Shown here in pieces: positions 8,622-15,215 of a stretch of 17,042 bases of DNA. The notes under the pieces are model-generated. The model was given only the letters and a program-made list of their open reading frames with translations. It ran no database searches and was not told where the DNA came from. The stretch covers positions 1 to 17,042 of the forward strand of contig JAVEEO010000448.1 of NCBI GenBank assembly GCA_030840415.1, written 5' to 3'. How positions within the stretch are numbered: position 1 is the first letter of the stretch; each line of letters starts with the position of its first letter. The stretch is from Pseudonocardiales bacterium. GTDB lineage: Bacteria > Actinomycetota > Actinomycetes > Mycobacteriales > Jatrophihabitantaceae. The position numbers and the translations under genes were made by a program.

Positions 8622-8989
8622 GACATTCTCCTCTAATGAACGATGTGCGGGAGGCACAGCGCCTCCGACCGGCGCAACGGTAGCGGGTCGGCCTAACGAC
8701 GCTCGAATCGCCGAGCTGGTTGTCATCACATTGTTGTGCGTCGCGGGTCGGTTTCTGCCGGCGCGGCGCCGCCCGATCGGCAGGCCCGGCGATCACCGAA
8801 GCGATCCCTGTGGCGATTGTTGTCCGGCCGGTCACAAACGCCGGTGGAAGTTATCCCGCCCTGAATGCCACGACTACTCTCGATTCCAGTCGACCGGCTG
8901 CCCGTCCCGGCGTGTGCAACCGGTCGCGTTCGCGGATTCGCCCCGGCCACCTCAGGCCACGCAGTTTCACACTTCGGAGGAGAACGCGG
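8622..8989. promoter_or_regulatory. Divergent control region between bmp and sdhC
   Basis: These 368 bases separate two divergent operons and must hold both promoters. Towards bmp there is GAGGAG at 8628-8633 and a small hairpin in the leader (GGAGGC 8650-8655 / GCCTCC 8661-8666, loop of 5), about 30 bases upstream of the start. Towards sdhC there is GGAGGAG at 8976-8982. I found no large palindrome that would be a convincing repressor operator, no riboswitch fold that I recognise, and no believable small gene; the open frames here have no ribosome site and poor coding character. Confidence 0.5.
8851..8880 (+). promoter_or_regulatory. Weak candidate promoter for sdhCDAB
   Basis: TTATCC (8851-8856) and TACTCT (8875-8880) are separated by 18 bases. 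The second fits the TAnnnT pattern of an actinobacterial -10 box, but the -35 match is poor. It would give a leader of about 100 bases before the sdhC GTG. Chance matches of this quality are common. Confidence 0.2.
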
Positions 8990-9415
8990 GTGTCCACCCC
9001 GACCACCGCCCGCCCGGCGGGAACCAGGACCAGGCTCGGCGGCACGCTCTACCGCGGCCGGGAGGGCATGTGGTCCTGGGTGGCGCACCGGATCACCGGC
9101 GTGCTGACCTTCTTCTTCCTGTTCGCCCACGTCCTCGACACCGCGCTGGTCCGGGTGTCACCGGAGTCCTACGACACCGTCATCGACACCTACAAGAACC
9201 CGTTCGTGAACCTGATGGAGATCGGCCTGGTCGGCGCGGTGCTGTTCCACGCGCTCAACGGCCTGCGGATCGTGGCGGTGGACTTCTGGAGCCGCGGCCC
9301 GCGCCTGCAGCGTCAGATGCTCTGGGCCATCGTCGCGGTCTGGGTCGTCGTGATGGTGCCGGGGGCGTTCTTCATGTTCAAGCATTCCTTCGAAGTCCTG
9401 TTCGGCGCCGGCTGA
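8990..9415 (+). CDS. sdhC: Succinate dehydrogenase membrane anchor, cytochrome b subunit
   Basis: This is a membrane anchor subunit of complex II that helps form the quinone site. It has 141 residues with three predicted spans: about 33-53 (ITGVLTFFFLFAHVLDTALV), 72-97, and 111-130. The family motif S/W-x-x-HRITG is present (H33-R34-I-T-G37), as is the second-helix pattern HALNGLR (H87-R93), where SdhC proteins often carry a haem ligand. H47 is another candidate ligand. Haem content cannot be asserted: as I recall, some actinobacterial complexes of this type lack it. The GTG at 8990 is chosen because GGAGGAG (8976-8982) lies 7 bases upstream and because the protein ahead of it does not look coding. 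The stop overlaps the sdhD start by one base (TGATG). Confidence 0.92.
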   Translation: MSTPTTARPAGTRTRLGGTLYRGREGMWSWVAHRITGVLTFFFLFAHVLDTALVRVSPESYDTVIDTYKNPFVNLMEIGLVGAVLFHALNGLRIVAVDFWSRGPRLQRQMLWAIVAVWVVVMVPGAFFMFKHSFEVLFGAG

Positions 9416-9831
9416 TGACCGCCGCCGGAGTACGCATCGATCCGCCCCGCAGCCCGTCGACGCGCCGGTTGCGAGGCCGCACCAACACCGAGCTCTACGC
9501 CTGGCTGTTCATGCGGGTGTCGGGAATCCTGCTGGTGGTGCTGGTGCTCGGGCACCTGTTCATCATGAACATCCTCGACGGCGGGGTGCAGCGGATCAAT
9601 TTCGGATTCGTGGCCGGCCGGTGGGCCTCGCCGTTCTGGCAGGTGTGGGACCTGCTGATGCTGTGGCTGGCGCAGCTGCACGGCAGCAACGGCCTGCGCA
9701 CCGTGATCAACGACTACACCCGCAAGGACGCCACCCGGTTCTGGCTGAAGATGGCGCTCTACACCGCCTCGGTCGTGGTGATCGCGCTGGGAACGCTGGT
9801 GATCTTCACCTTCGATCCATCAATCTCCTAG
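9415..9831 (+). CDS. sdhD: Succinate dehydrogenase second membrane anchor
   Basis: This 138-residue partner of SdhC has a basic N-terminus of about 25 residues and three hydrophobic spans: near 36-53 (SGILLVVLVLGHLFIMNI), 74-90, and 111-131. LHGSNGLRTVINDY (88-101) is the counterpart of the HxxNGxR motif in SdhC, and H47 lies in the first span. Both are candidate haem or quinone contacts. The ATG at 9415 shares its A with the sdhC TGA stop, a 1-base overlap that implies translational coupling. The 41 bases before sdhA hold no obvious gene. Confidence 0.92.
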   Translation: MTAAGVRIDPPRSPSTRRLRGRTNTELYAWLFMRVSGILLVVLVLGHLFIMNILDGGVQRINFGFVAGRWASPFWQVWDLLMLWLAQLHGSNGLRTVINDYTRKDATRFWLKMALYTASVVVIALGTLVIFTFDPSIS

Positions 9832-9872
9832 CGGCCGCACAGGCTGCGGGCGGAACCGAGAGTTAGGCGAGT

Positions 9873-11618
9873 ATGCAAACCCATCGCTACGACGTGGTGA
9901 TCGTGGGCGCCGGCGGCGCCGGCATGCGGGCTGCGCTGGAATCCTCCAACCGGACCCGGACCGCCGTCCTCACCAAGCTGTACCCGACCCGGTCCCACAC
10001 CGGCGCGGCCCAGGGCGGCATGTGCGCGGCCCTGGCCAATGTCGAGGAGGACAACTGGGAGTGGCACACCTTCGACACGGTCAAGGGCGGTGACTATCTC
10101 GTCGACCAGGACGCCGCCGAGGTGATGTGCCGGGAAGCCATCGACGCGGTGCTCGACCTGGAGAAGATGGGGCTTCCGTTCAACCGCACCCCGGCCGGCC
10201 GGATCGACCAGCGCCGCTTCGGCGGCCATACCCGCAACCACGGTGAGGCGCCCGTCCGGCGCTCCTGCTACGCGGCCGACCGCACCGGCCACATGATCCT
10301 GCAGACGCTGTACCAGAACTGCGTCAAGCAGGGCGTGGAGTTCTACAACGAGTTCTACGTCCTGGATTTGCTGCTGAGCCGCCGCGCCGATGGCGTGGAG
10401 GTCGCCTCGGGCGTGGTCGCCTACGAGCTGGCCACCGGCGAGATCCACGTGTTCAACGCCAAGTCGGTGGTGCTGGCCACCGGCGGTTTCGGCAAGGTTT
10501 TCAAGACCACCTCCAACGCCCACACCCTGACCGGGGACGGGATGGGGGTCATCTGGCGCAAGGGCTTGCCCTTGGAGGACATGGAGTTCTTCCAGTTCCA
10601 CCCGACCGGCCTGGCCGGGCTGGGCATCCTGCTGTCCGAGGCTGCCCGCGGCGAGGGGGCGATCCTGCGCAACAGCGAGGGCGAGCGCTTCATGGAGCGC
10701 TACGCCCCGACCATCAAGGACCTGGCCCCGCGTGACATCGTGGCGCGCTCGATGGCCAACGAGGTCCGGGAGGGCCGGGGTGCCGGCCCGCACAAGGACT
10801 ACGTGCTGCTCGACCTGACCCACCTGCCGCGCGAGCAGATCGACGCCAAGCTGCCCGACATCACCGAGTTCGCCCGTACCTACCTCGGGGTCGAGCCCTA
10901 CACCGAGCCGGTTCCGGTCTACCCCACCGCGCACTACGCGATGGGCGGAGTGCCTACCAACGTCGAGGCCGAGGTGCTGCGCAACAACACCGACGTGGTG
11001 CCGGGCCTGTACGCCGCCGGCGAGGTCGCCTGCGTCTCGGTGCACGGCTCGAACCGGCTGGGCACCAACTCGCTGCTGGACATCAACGTCTTCGGCCGCC
11101 GGGCCGGTATCGCGGCCGCCGACTACGCGCTCGGCGTCGAGCTGCCCGACCTGCCGGCAGCCGCCGAGGATCAGGTGGCCACCATGGTGCGGCGGCTGCT
11201 CACCTCGACCGGAACCGAGCGGGTCGCCACCATCCGCGGCGAGCTGCAGAACACCATGGACCGCAACGCCCAAGTGTTTCGCACCGAGGAATCACTCGCC
11301 GAGGTCCAGGCCGATATCGCCAAGCTCAAGGAGCGCTATGCCGAGGTGGCGATCTCTGACAAGGGCAAGCGCTACAACTCCGAACTGCTCGAGGCCGTCG
11401 AGCTCGGCTTCCTGCTCGACCTGGCCGAGGTGCTGGTGGTCAGCGCCCGCAACCGCAAGGAGTCACGCGGTGGCCATGCCCGCGAGGACTACCTCGAGCG
11501 CGACGACGAGAACTACATGAAGCACACCATGGCCTACCGCCAGGCCGACGGCAGCATCGCGCTGGACTGGAAGCCGGTCGTGCAGACCCGCTACCAGCCG
11601 ATGGCCCGCAAGTACTGA
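9873..11618 (+). CDS. sdhA: Succinate dehydrogenase flavoprotein subunit
   Basis: This is the catalytic subunit of complex II. It oxidises succinate to fumarate with covalently bound FAD and passes electrons to SdhB, on the cytoplasmic face of the membrane. It has 581 residues, normal length. The FAD-binding start VVIVGAGGAGMRAAL (8-22) and the covalent FAD histidine in SHTGAAQGG (H42) are present. Predicted substrate and proton-path residues are all there: H243 in HPTG, R287 in APRDIV, H354 in PTAHYAMGG, and R395 in HGSNRLGTNS. These line up with H242, R286, H354 and R399 of the E. coli enzyme as I recall them. ATG 9873 has only a weak AGGCGAG upstream. sdhB follows after 34 bases. Confidence 0.98.
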   Translation: MQTHRYDVVIVGAGGAGMRAALESSNRTRTAVLTKLYPTRSHTGAAQGGMCAALANVEEDNWEWHTFDTVKGGDYLVDQDAAEVMCREAIDAVLDLEKMGLPFNRTPAGRIDQRRFGGHTRNHGEAPVRRSCYAADRTGHMILQTLYQNCVKQGVEFYNEFYVLDLLLSRRADGVEVASGVVAYELATGEIHVFNAKSVVLATGGFGKVFKTTSNAHTLTGDGMGVIWRKGLPLEDMEFFQFHPTGLAGLGILLSEAARGEGAILRNSEGERFMERYAPTIKDLAPRDIVARSMANEVREGRGAGPHKDYVLLDLTHLPREQIDAKLPDITEFARTYLGVEPYTEPVPVYPTAHYAMGGVPTNVEAEVLRNNTDVVPGLYAAGEVACVSVHGSNRLGTNSLLDINVFGRRAGIAAADYALGVELPDLPAAAEDQVATMVRRLLTSTGTERVATIRGELQNTMDRNAQVFRTEESLAEVQADIAKLKERYAEVAISDKGKRYNSELLEAVELGFLLDLAEVLVVSARNRKESRGGHAREDYLERDDENYMKHTMAYRQADGSIALDWKPVVQTRYQPMARKY

Positions 11619-11652
11619 TCTGCCTTATCGTTCAGGGAAAGTTGATGCAGCC

Positions 11653-12399
11653 ATGACCGCAGTAGCCGAACGTCCGGTCGCCGTCGAGGCGCCGAAGGCG
11701 CGCACCGTCGAGGTCAAGATCCGCCGGTACAACCCGGAAATCTCCGACGAGGTGCGCTGGGTTACCTACCGGGTGGAGGCCTACCCGACGGATCGGGTGC
11801 TCAACCTGCTCACCAAGATCAAGGACGAGCAGGACGGCACGCTGACCTTCCGCCGGTCCTGCGCGCACGGGGTGTGCGGCTCGGACGCGATGCGTATCAA
11901 CGGCGTCAACCGGCTGGCCTGCAAGGTGCTGATGAAGGACATGCCGGCCAAACTGACCATCGAGCCGATCAAGGGACTGCCGGTCGAGAAGGACCTGGTC
12001 GTCGACATGGAGCCGTTCTTCGAGGCCTACCGGGCGGTCAAGCCGTTCCTGATCACCGGCGGCAACCCGCCCACCAAGGAATGGCTGCAGTCCCAGGCGG
12101 ATCGGGACCGTTACGACGACACCACCAAGTGCATCCTGTGCGCGGCGTGCACGACGTCCTGCCCGGTGTTCTGGACCGACGGCTCGTACTTCGGGCCGGC
12201 CGCGATCGTCAACGCGCACCGGTTCATCTTCGACTCCCGCGACCAGGGTGCCGAGGAGCGGCTGGAGATCCTGAACGACCGCGAGGGCGTCTGGCGCTGC
12301 CGGACCACCTTCAACTGCACCGAGGCCTGCCCGCGGGGCATCGAGATCACCAAGGCCATCAAGGAGGTCAAGCAGGCGCTGCTGTTCCGCCGCGTCTGA
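11653..12399 (+). CDS. sdhB: Succinate dehydrogenase iron-sulfur subunit
   Basis: This subunit carries electrons from the SdhA flavin to quinone through three iron-sulfur clusters. It has 248 residues. The [2Fe-2S] site uses C70, C75, D78 and C90 (SCAHGVCGSD ... LAC). The aspartate in the place of a third cysteine is also found in E. coli SdhB and is not a defect. The [4Fe-4S] site is CILCAACTTSCP (C160, C163, C166, C170). The [3Fe-4S] site uses C206, C212 and C216 (CRTTFNCTEACP). ATG 11653 is chosen because the protein start matches the family; another ATG at 11645 is out of frame. A long palindrome begins 14 bases after the stop and may end the sdh transcript. Confidence 0.98.
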   Translation: MTAVAERPVAVEAPKARTVEVKIRRYNPEISDEVRWVTYRVEAYPTDRVLNLLTKIKDEQDGTLTFRRSCAHGVCGSDAMRINGVNRLACKVLMKDMPAKLTIEPIKGLPVEKDLVVDMEPFFEAYRAVKPFLITGGNPPTKEWLQSQADRDRYDDTTKCILCAACTTSCPVFWTDGSYFGPAAIVNAHRFIFDSRDQGAEERLEILNDREGVWRCRTTFNCTEACPRGIEITKAIKEVKQALLFRRV

Positions 12400-12413
12400 C
12401 CTCGTCTTGTTGC

Positions 12414-12459
12414 TGTGTGATATCCACCGGTCGTTGGAACGACCGGTGGATATCACACA
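12414..12459. repeat. Long palindrome, copy 1 (3' of sdhB)
   Basis: This 46-base near-perfect palindrome has 22-bp arms (12414-12435 and 12438-12459) around two central bases. In a folded strand the tip would open to a TTGGAA loop. Its core arm GTGTGATATCCACCGGTCG is shared exactly with the copy at 13399-13442. It lies 14 bases past the sdhB stop and overlaps the last two codons of the convergent nuclease gene. There is no T-tract on either side, so it is not a standard intrinsic terminator, although such a strong hairpin could still stop transcription. Confidence 0.95.
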
Positions 12460-13343
12460 AGTAGGGCAGCCCGGAGCTGCCGCACGACCCCGGCTTCATC
12501 GGTCCGCAGCGCCCAACTGGGAAACCGGAGCACCAGCGCTCCGTCGAGCGACAACGCGTTCTGCCGCTTCTGATCGGCCCACCAGTTGGTGACGGTGAGG
12601 TGGAGTGCGCCGTCCACCTCTGCGATGACGCTGCGGCCGTCGGCTCGTTTCCAGCACGCGTCCAGGTAGCGCCGTGCTCCGTCGAAGTTCCGGCGTACGA
12701 GCTGCCGGTGTGGCGTGGGCAGCCGATGGCGACGGCAGATGCGGACGAAGTCCAGCTCGGTCAATGCCTGCGAGCCACCCGCGATGTCATGCAAACTAGC
12801 GATGAGAATTCGACGATGCTTGGTACAGGTTCGGCTGCTGACCGCGGCCAGGAGTTGCGGCGGTGTGGCCAGTCGCTGTTGGACAGCAGCGGCAAACAGC
12901 CCGCAGGCCGGCCGGGCATCGGTGAACTTCCTGGCTGCGACGACGAGGGCGTGGGGCAACCGGTCGACTCGAAAGGCTCCAGCATCTGGCGCAGGAGACC
13001 AGAGCCGGCTGCGGTGTACTCGCACCTCGACCCCTGAGACGACCGGAGCGGGCACGCCCACAGGTACCAGTACATCCACCCAGTCACGAGACCACCCTCG
13101 TAGGCCGTGGTATTCCGCGGCGGTGAATCCCGTCAACGCGCAACGAGGGCCGGCGTTCACCAAGGCGACGTCCCACCGCTGACGGCGGGTCAAGGGTCCG
13201 TTGTGGAGCACTACGGCGATTCCCACCCGTTGCCAGCGACGCGCAGCCAGCTGAGCCTTCACCTGGCCGGGCGTGCGACCGCTGCGATACAGGGTGGACA
13301 GGGACACGACGTCGCGCACAGCCAAAGCATTGCTGACGTACAC
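12453..13343 (-). CDS. Vsr/DUF559-like PD-(D/E)XK nuclease with AbiEi-like N-terminus
   Basis: This 296-residue protein has two parts. The N-terminal portion (about 1-85, with SLSTLYRSGRTPGQVKAQLAARRWQRV and RCALTGFTAAEYHGLRGW) looks like the winged-helix domain that precedes DUF559 in many actinobacterial proteins, related to AbiEi-type antitoxins. The C-terminal portion (about 193-296) matches the Vsr-like endonuclease fold. Conserved residues are E196 (TELDF), D228 (YLDA), E242/D244 (AEVDG), H248, and the DQKRQNAL motif (257-264), so the active site looks intact. The GTG start at 13343 is uncertain: no good ribosome site is seen, and TTG 13325 or GTG 13319 are possible. The last sense codon and the TGA stop lie inside palindrome copy 1. 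Base composition is patchy; the row at 12781-12840 has only about 52% G+C. Such genes are often strain-variable. The DNA target and biological role are unknown. Confidence 0.8.
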   Translation of the reverse strand: MYVSNALAVRDVVSLSTLYRSGRTPGQVKAQLAARRWQRVGIAVVLHNGPLTRRQRWDVALVNAGPRCALTGFTAAEYHGLRGWSRDWVDVLVPVGVPAPVVSGVEVRVHRSRLWSPAPDAGAFRVDRLPHALVVAARKFTDARPACGLFAAAVQQRLATPPQLLAAVSSRTCTKHRRILIASLHDIAGGSQALTELDFVRICRRHRLPTPHRQLVRRNFDGARRYLDACWKRADGRSVIAEVDGALHLTVTNWWADQKRQNALSLDGALVLRFPSWALRTDEAGVVRQLRAALLV

Positions 13344-13398
13344 CGTGGACAGCCCCGGTGCCGGAATCTGTGGATGGTCGTCGGAGGTGCCTATCGGG

Positions 13399-13442
13399 GT
13401 GTGATATCCACCGGTCGTCCGAGCGACCGGTGGATATCACAC
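13399..13442. repeat. Long palindrome, copy 2 (3' of glpD)
   Basis: Two perfect 19-bp arms (13399-13417 GTGTGATATCCACCGGTCG and 13424-13442) enclose the loop TCCGAG. The arms are identical to those of copy 1, while the loop differs (TTGGAA there). It lies between the glpD stop (21 bases away) and the nuclease start (55 bases away). No T-tract follows on either strand. Identical arms with different loops suggest that the stem sequence itself is under selection or that the copies arose from a repeated family. Confidence 0.95.
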
Positions 13443-13463
13443 ACGCGGCGGGAGGGGACGGGG

Positions 13464-15176
13464 TTAGCGGAGCGGGACGATGTCGGCGGCGCCCAGCCGG
13501 GCGGCGTCGGCGGTCGCGTCGTCGGGCTGTTCCTGGGACTCGCGCTCGGCGGCGACCCGGGCCAGGTAGTGCTCGACCTCGGTGGCGGTGTGCGCGGCGT
13601 CCCAGCCCAGCACCGGTGCCATCAGCGCGGCCGCCACCGGGGCGGCCGAAACTCCCCGGTCCCAGGCCTCGATGGACGCACGGGTCCGCCGGGCCAGCAC
13701 GTCGTCCAGGTGCCGGGCGCCCTCGTGGGTCACCGCGTAGACCACCTCGGCGCGCAGATAGTCATCGACGCCGGGCAGCGGCTCGGCCAGCGAGGGGTCC
13801 GCGGCGATCATGTCGAGCACCTCGTGCACCAGGCTGCCGTAGCGTCCGAGCAGATGGTCGATGCGCACCACGTGCAACCCGGACCGGGCGGCCAACTGGT
13901 GGCGCTGGTTGCGCACCCCCTCCCAGCCCTCGGCCCCGACCAGCGGGATCCGCTCGGTCACCGAGTCCGGCACCGAGGCGTCCATCGCCCGGACCGCCTC
14001 GTCCACCGCGTCACGGCCCATCACCCGGTAGGTGGTGTACTTGCCGCCCGCGATCACCACCAGCCCCGGCACCGGATGGCCCACCACGTGCTCGCGGGAC
14101 AGCTTCGAGGTCAGCTCGGACTCCCCCGACAGCAGCGGCCGGAGCCCGGCGTAAACCCCCTCCACGTCGGCCCGGCTCAGCGGTGAGGACAGCACCGAGT
14201 TCACCTGGCCGAGCAGGTAGTCGATGTCGCGGGCGCTGGCCGCCGGGTGGGCCAGGTCGAGGTTCCAGTCGGTGTCGGTGGTGCCGATGATCCAGTGCCG
14301 GCCCCACGGGATCACGAACAGCACGCTGGTCTCGGTACGCAGGATCAGCCCGGTGGAAGACTGCAACCGGTCCCGGGGCACCACCAGATGCACGCCCTTG
14401 GACGCCCGCACCTGGAACTGGCCGCGGGTGTCGGCCAGTTGCTGGGTCTCGTCCGTCCAGACCCCGGTGGCGTTGATGACCTGCTTGGCCCGGACGTCGA
14501 ACTCCACCCCGGTCTCCAGGTCCACCAGCCGGGCACCGGTGACCCGGCCGGCCTGGTGGTTGAAGTCGAGCACCCGGGTGCGGTTGGCCGCCAGCGCGCC
14601 GAACGCGACCGCGGTGCGCACCACCATCATGGTGTGCCGGGCGTCGTCGACCTGGGCGTCCCAGTACTGCACCGCGCCGGTGAGCGAGTCCGGCGCCAGG
14701 CAGGGCGCCTCGCGCAGCGCCCGCCGGCGGCTCAGGTGCCGGTGGTGCGGCAGGCCGCGGGAACTGCCGGCAGCGGTGCCCAGGGTGTCGTAGAGCAGCA
14801 CGCCGGCGCCGACGTAGGGACGTTCCCACAGCCGGTGGGTGAGCGGGTACAGGAACGGCACCGGCCGGATCAGGTGCGGGGCGATGTGCTGGATCAGCAG
14901 GCCGCGCTCGTGCAGCGCCTCGCGCACCAGGCCGAAGTCCAGCATCTCCAGGTAGCGCAGGCCGCCGTGGATCAGCTTGCTGGACCTGCTGGACGTGCCG
15001 CTGGCCCAGTCCCGGGCCTCCACGATGGCGGTGGACAGGCCGCGGGTCACCGCGTCCAGGGCGGCACCGGCCCCCACCACCCCGCCGCCGACGATCAGCA
15101 CGTCGAGCTCGGGAGTGTCGCGCATCGCCACCAGGGCGTCGTCGCGGTTGGCCGGCGACATCGCCCGGACGGTCAT
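13464..15176 (-). CDS. glpD: Aerobic glycerol-3-phosphate dehydrogenase (FAD)
   Basis: This peripheral membrane flavoenzyme oxidises sn-glycerol-3-phosphate to dihydroxyacetone phosphate and reduces quinone. It has 570 residues, normal length. The FAD-binding motif VLIVGGGVVGAG spans about residues 26-37 and the family signature SGTSSRSSKLIHGGLRYLE about 59-77. The second conserved block, AGGKYTTYRVMGRD, is near the end of the catalytic domain. The C-terminal all-alpha domain follows (YLRAEVVYAVTHEGARHLDDVLARRTR). I keep ATG 15176; a second in-frame ATG (15161) is possible, and neither has a strong ribosome site. It lies 39 bases after glpK in the same direction, so one operon turns glycerol into dihydroxyacetone phosphate. 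Confidence 0.96.
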   Translation of the reverse strand: MTVRAMSPANRDDALVAMRDTPELDVLIVGGGVVGAGAALDAVTRGLSTAIVEARDWASGTSSRSSKLIHGGLRYLEMLDFGLVREALHERGLLIQHIAPHLIRPVPFLYPLTHRLWERPYVGAGVLLYDTLGTAAGSSRGLPHHRHLSRRRALREAPCLAPDSLTGAVQYWDAQVDDARHTMMVVRTAVAFGALAANRTRVLDFNHQAGRVTGARLVDLETGVEFDVRAKQVINATGVWTDETQQLADTRGQFQVRASKGVHLVVPRDRLQSSTGLILRTETSVLFVIPWGRHWIIGTTDTDWNLDLAHPAASARDIDYLLGQVNSVLSSPLSRADVEGVYAGLRPLLSGESELTSKLSREHVVGHPVPGLVVIAGGKYTTYRVMGRDAVDEAVRAMDASVPDSVTERIPLVGAEGWEGVRNQRHQLAARSGLHVVRIDHLLGRYGSLVHEVLDMIAADPSLAEPLPGVDDYLRAEVVYAVTHEGARHLDDVLARRTRASIEAWDRGVSAAPVAAALMAPVLGWDAAHTATEVEHYLARVAAERESQEQPDDATADAARLGAADIVPLR

Positions 15177-15215
15177 CGGCTGCCCCGGCGAACGGCTGCT
15201 GAACCCGGGCCGGGC

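Larger units (their letters stand above)
12414..13442. mobile_element. Possible palindrome-bracketed nuclease cassette
   Basis: A 1029-base unit starts and ends with the same long palindrome and holds a single gene, the DUF559-like nuclease. The nuclease stop codon lies within one palindrome, so repeat and gene appear to belong together. The unit sits neatly between the 3' ends of sdhB and glpD without disturbing either. No transposase, integrase or clear target-site duplication is visible, so mobility is inference. The alternative is that the palindromes are dispersed genomic repeats or terminators that happen to flank the gene. Confidence 0.35.

Noticed and set aside
8624..8626. ATG on the minus strand as the bmp start.
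   Set aside because: It is out of frame with the lipoprotein and too close to GAGGAG; the frame it opens has no signal peptide.
8641..8760. Riboswitch upstream of bmp.
   Set aside because: Only one short 6-bp hairpin is seen; nothing matches a purine, preQ1 or other aptamer pattern I know.
9828..11273. Long open frame on the minus strand opposite sdhA.
   Set aside because: High-GC shadow of sdhA: the protein is rich in His, Gln, Gly and Val with no recognisable domain, and sdhA is certain.
11645..11647. ATG just upstream as the sdhB start.
   Set aside because: It is 8 bases from the real ATG and so out of frame.
11874..11960. SdhB cluster motif CGSD read as a lost iron-sulfur cysteine.
   Set aside because: Aspartate at this place also occurs in well-studied SdhB proteins such as that of E. 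coli; the other ligands are complete.
12414..13442. The two palindromes as a CRISPR array or as ordinary insertion-sequence ends.
   Set aside because: Only two copies exist, nearly 1 kb apart with a gene between, so it is not an array. Each copy is itself a full palindrome, unlike simple terminal inverted repeats, and no transposase is present.
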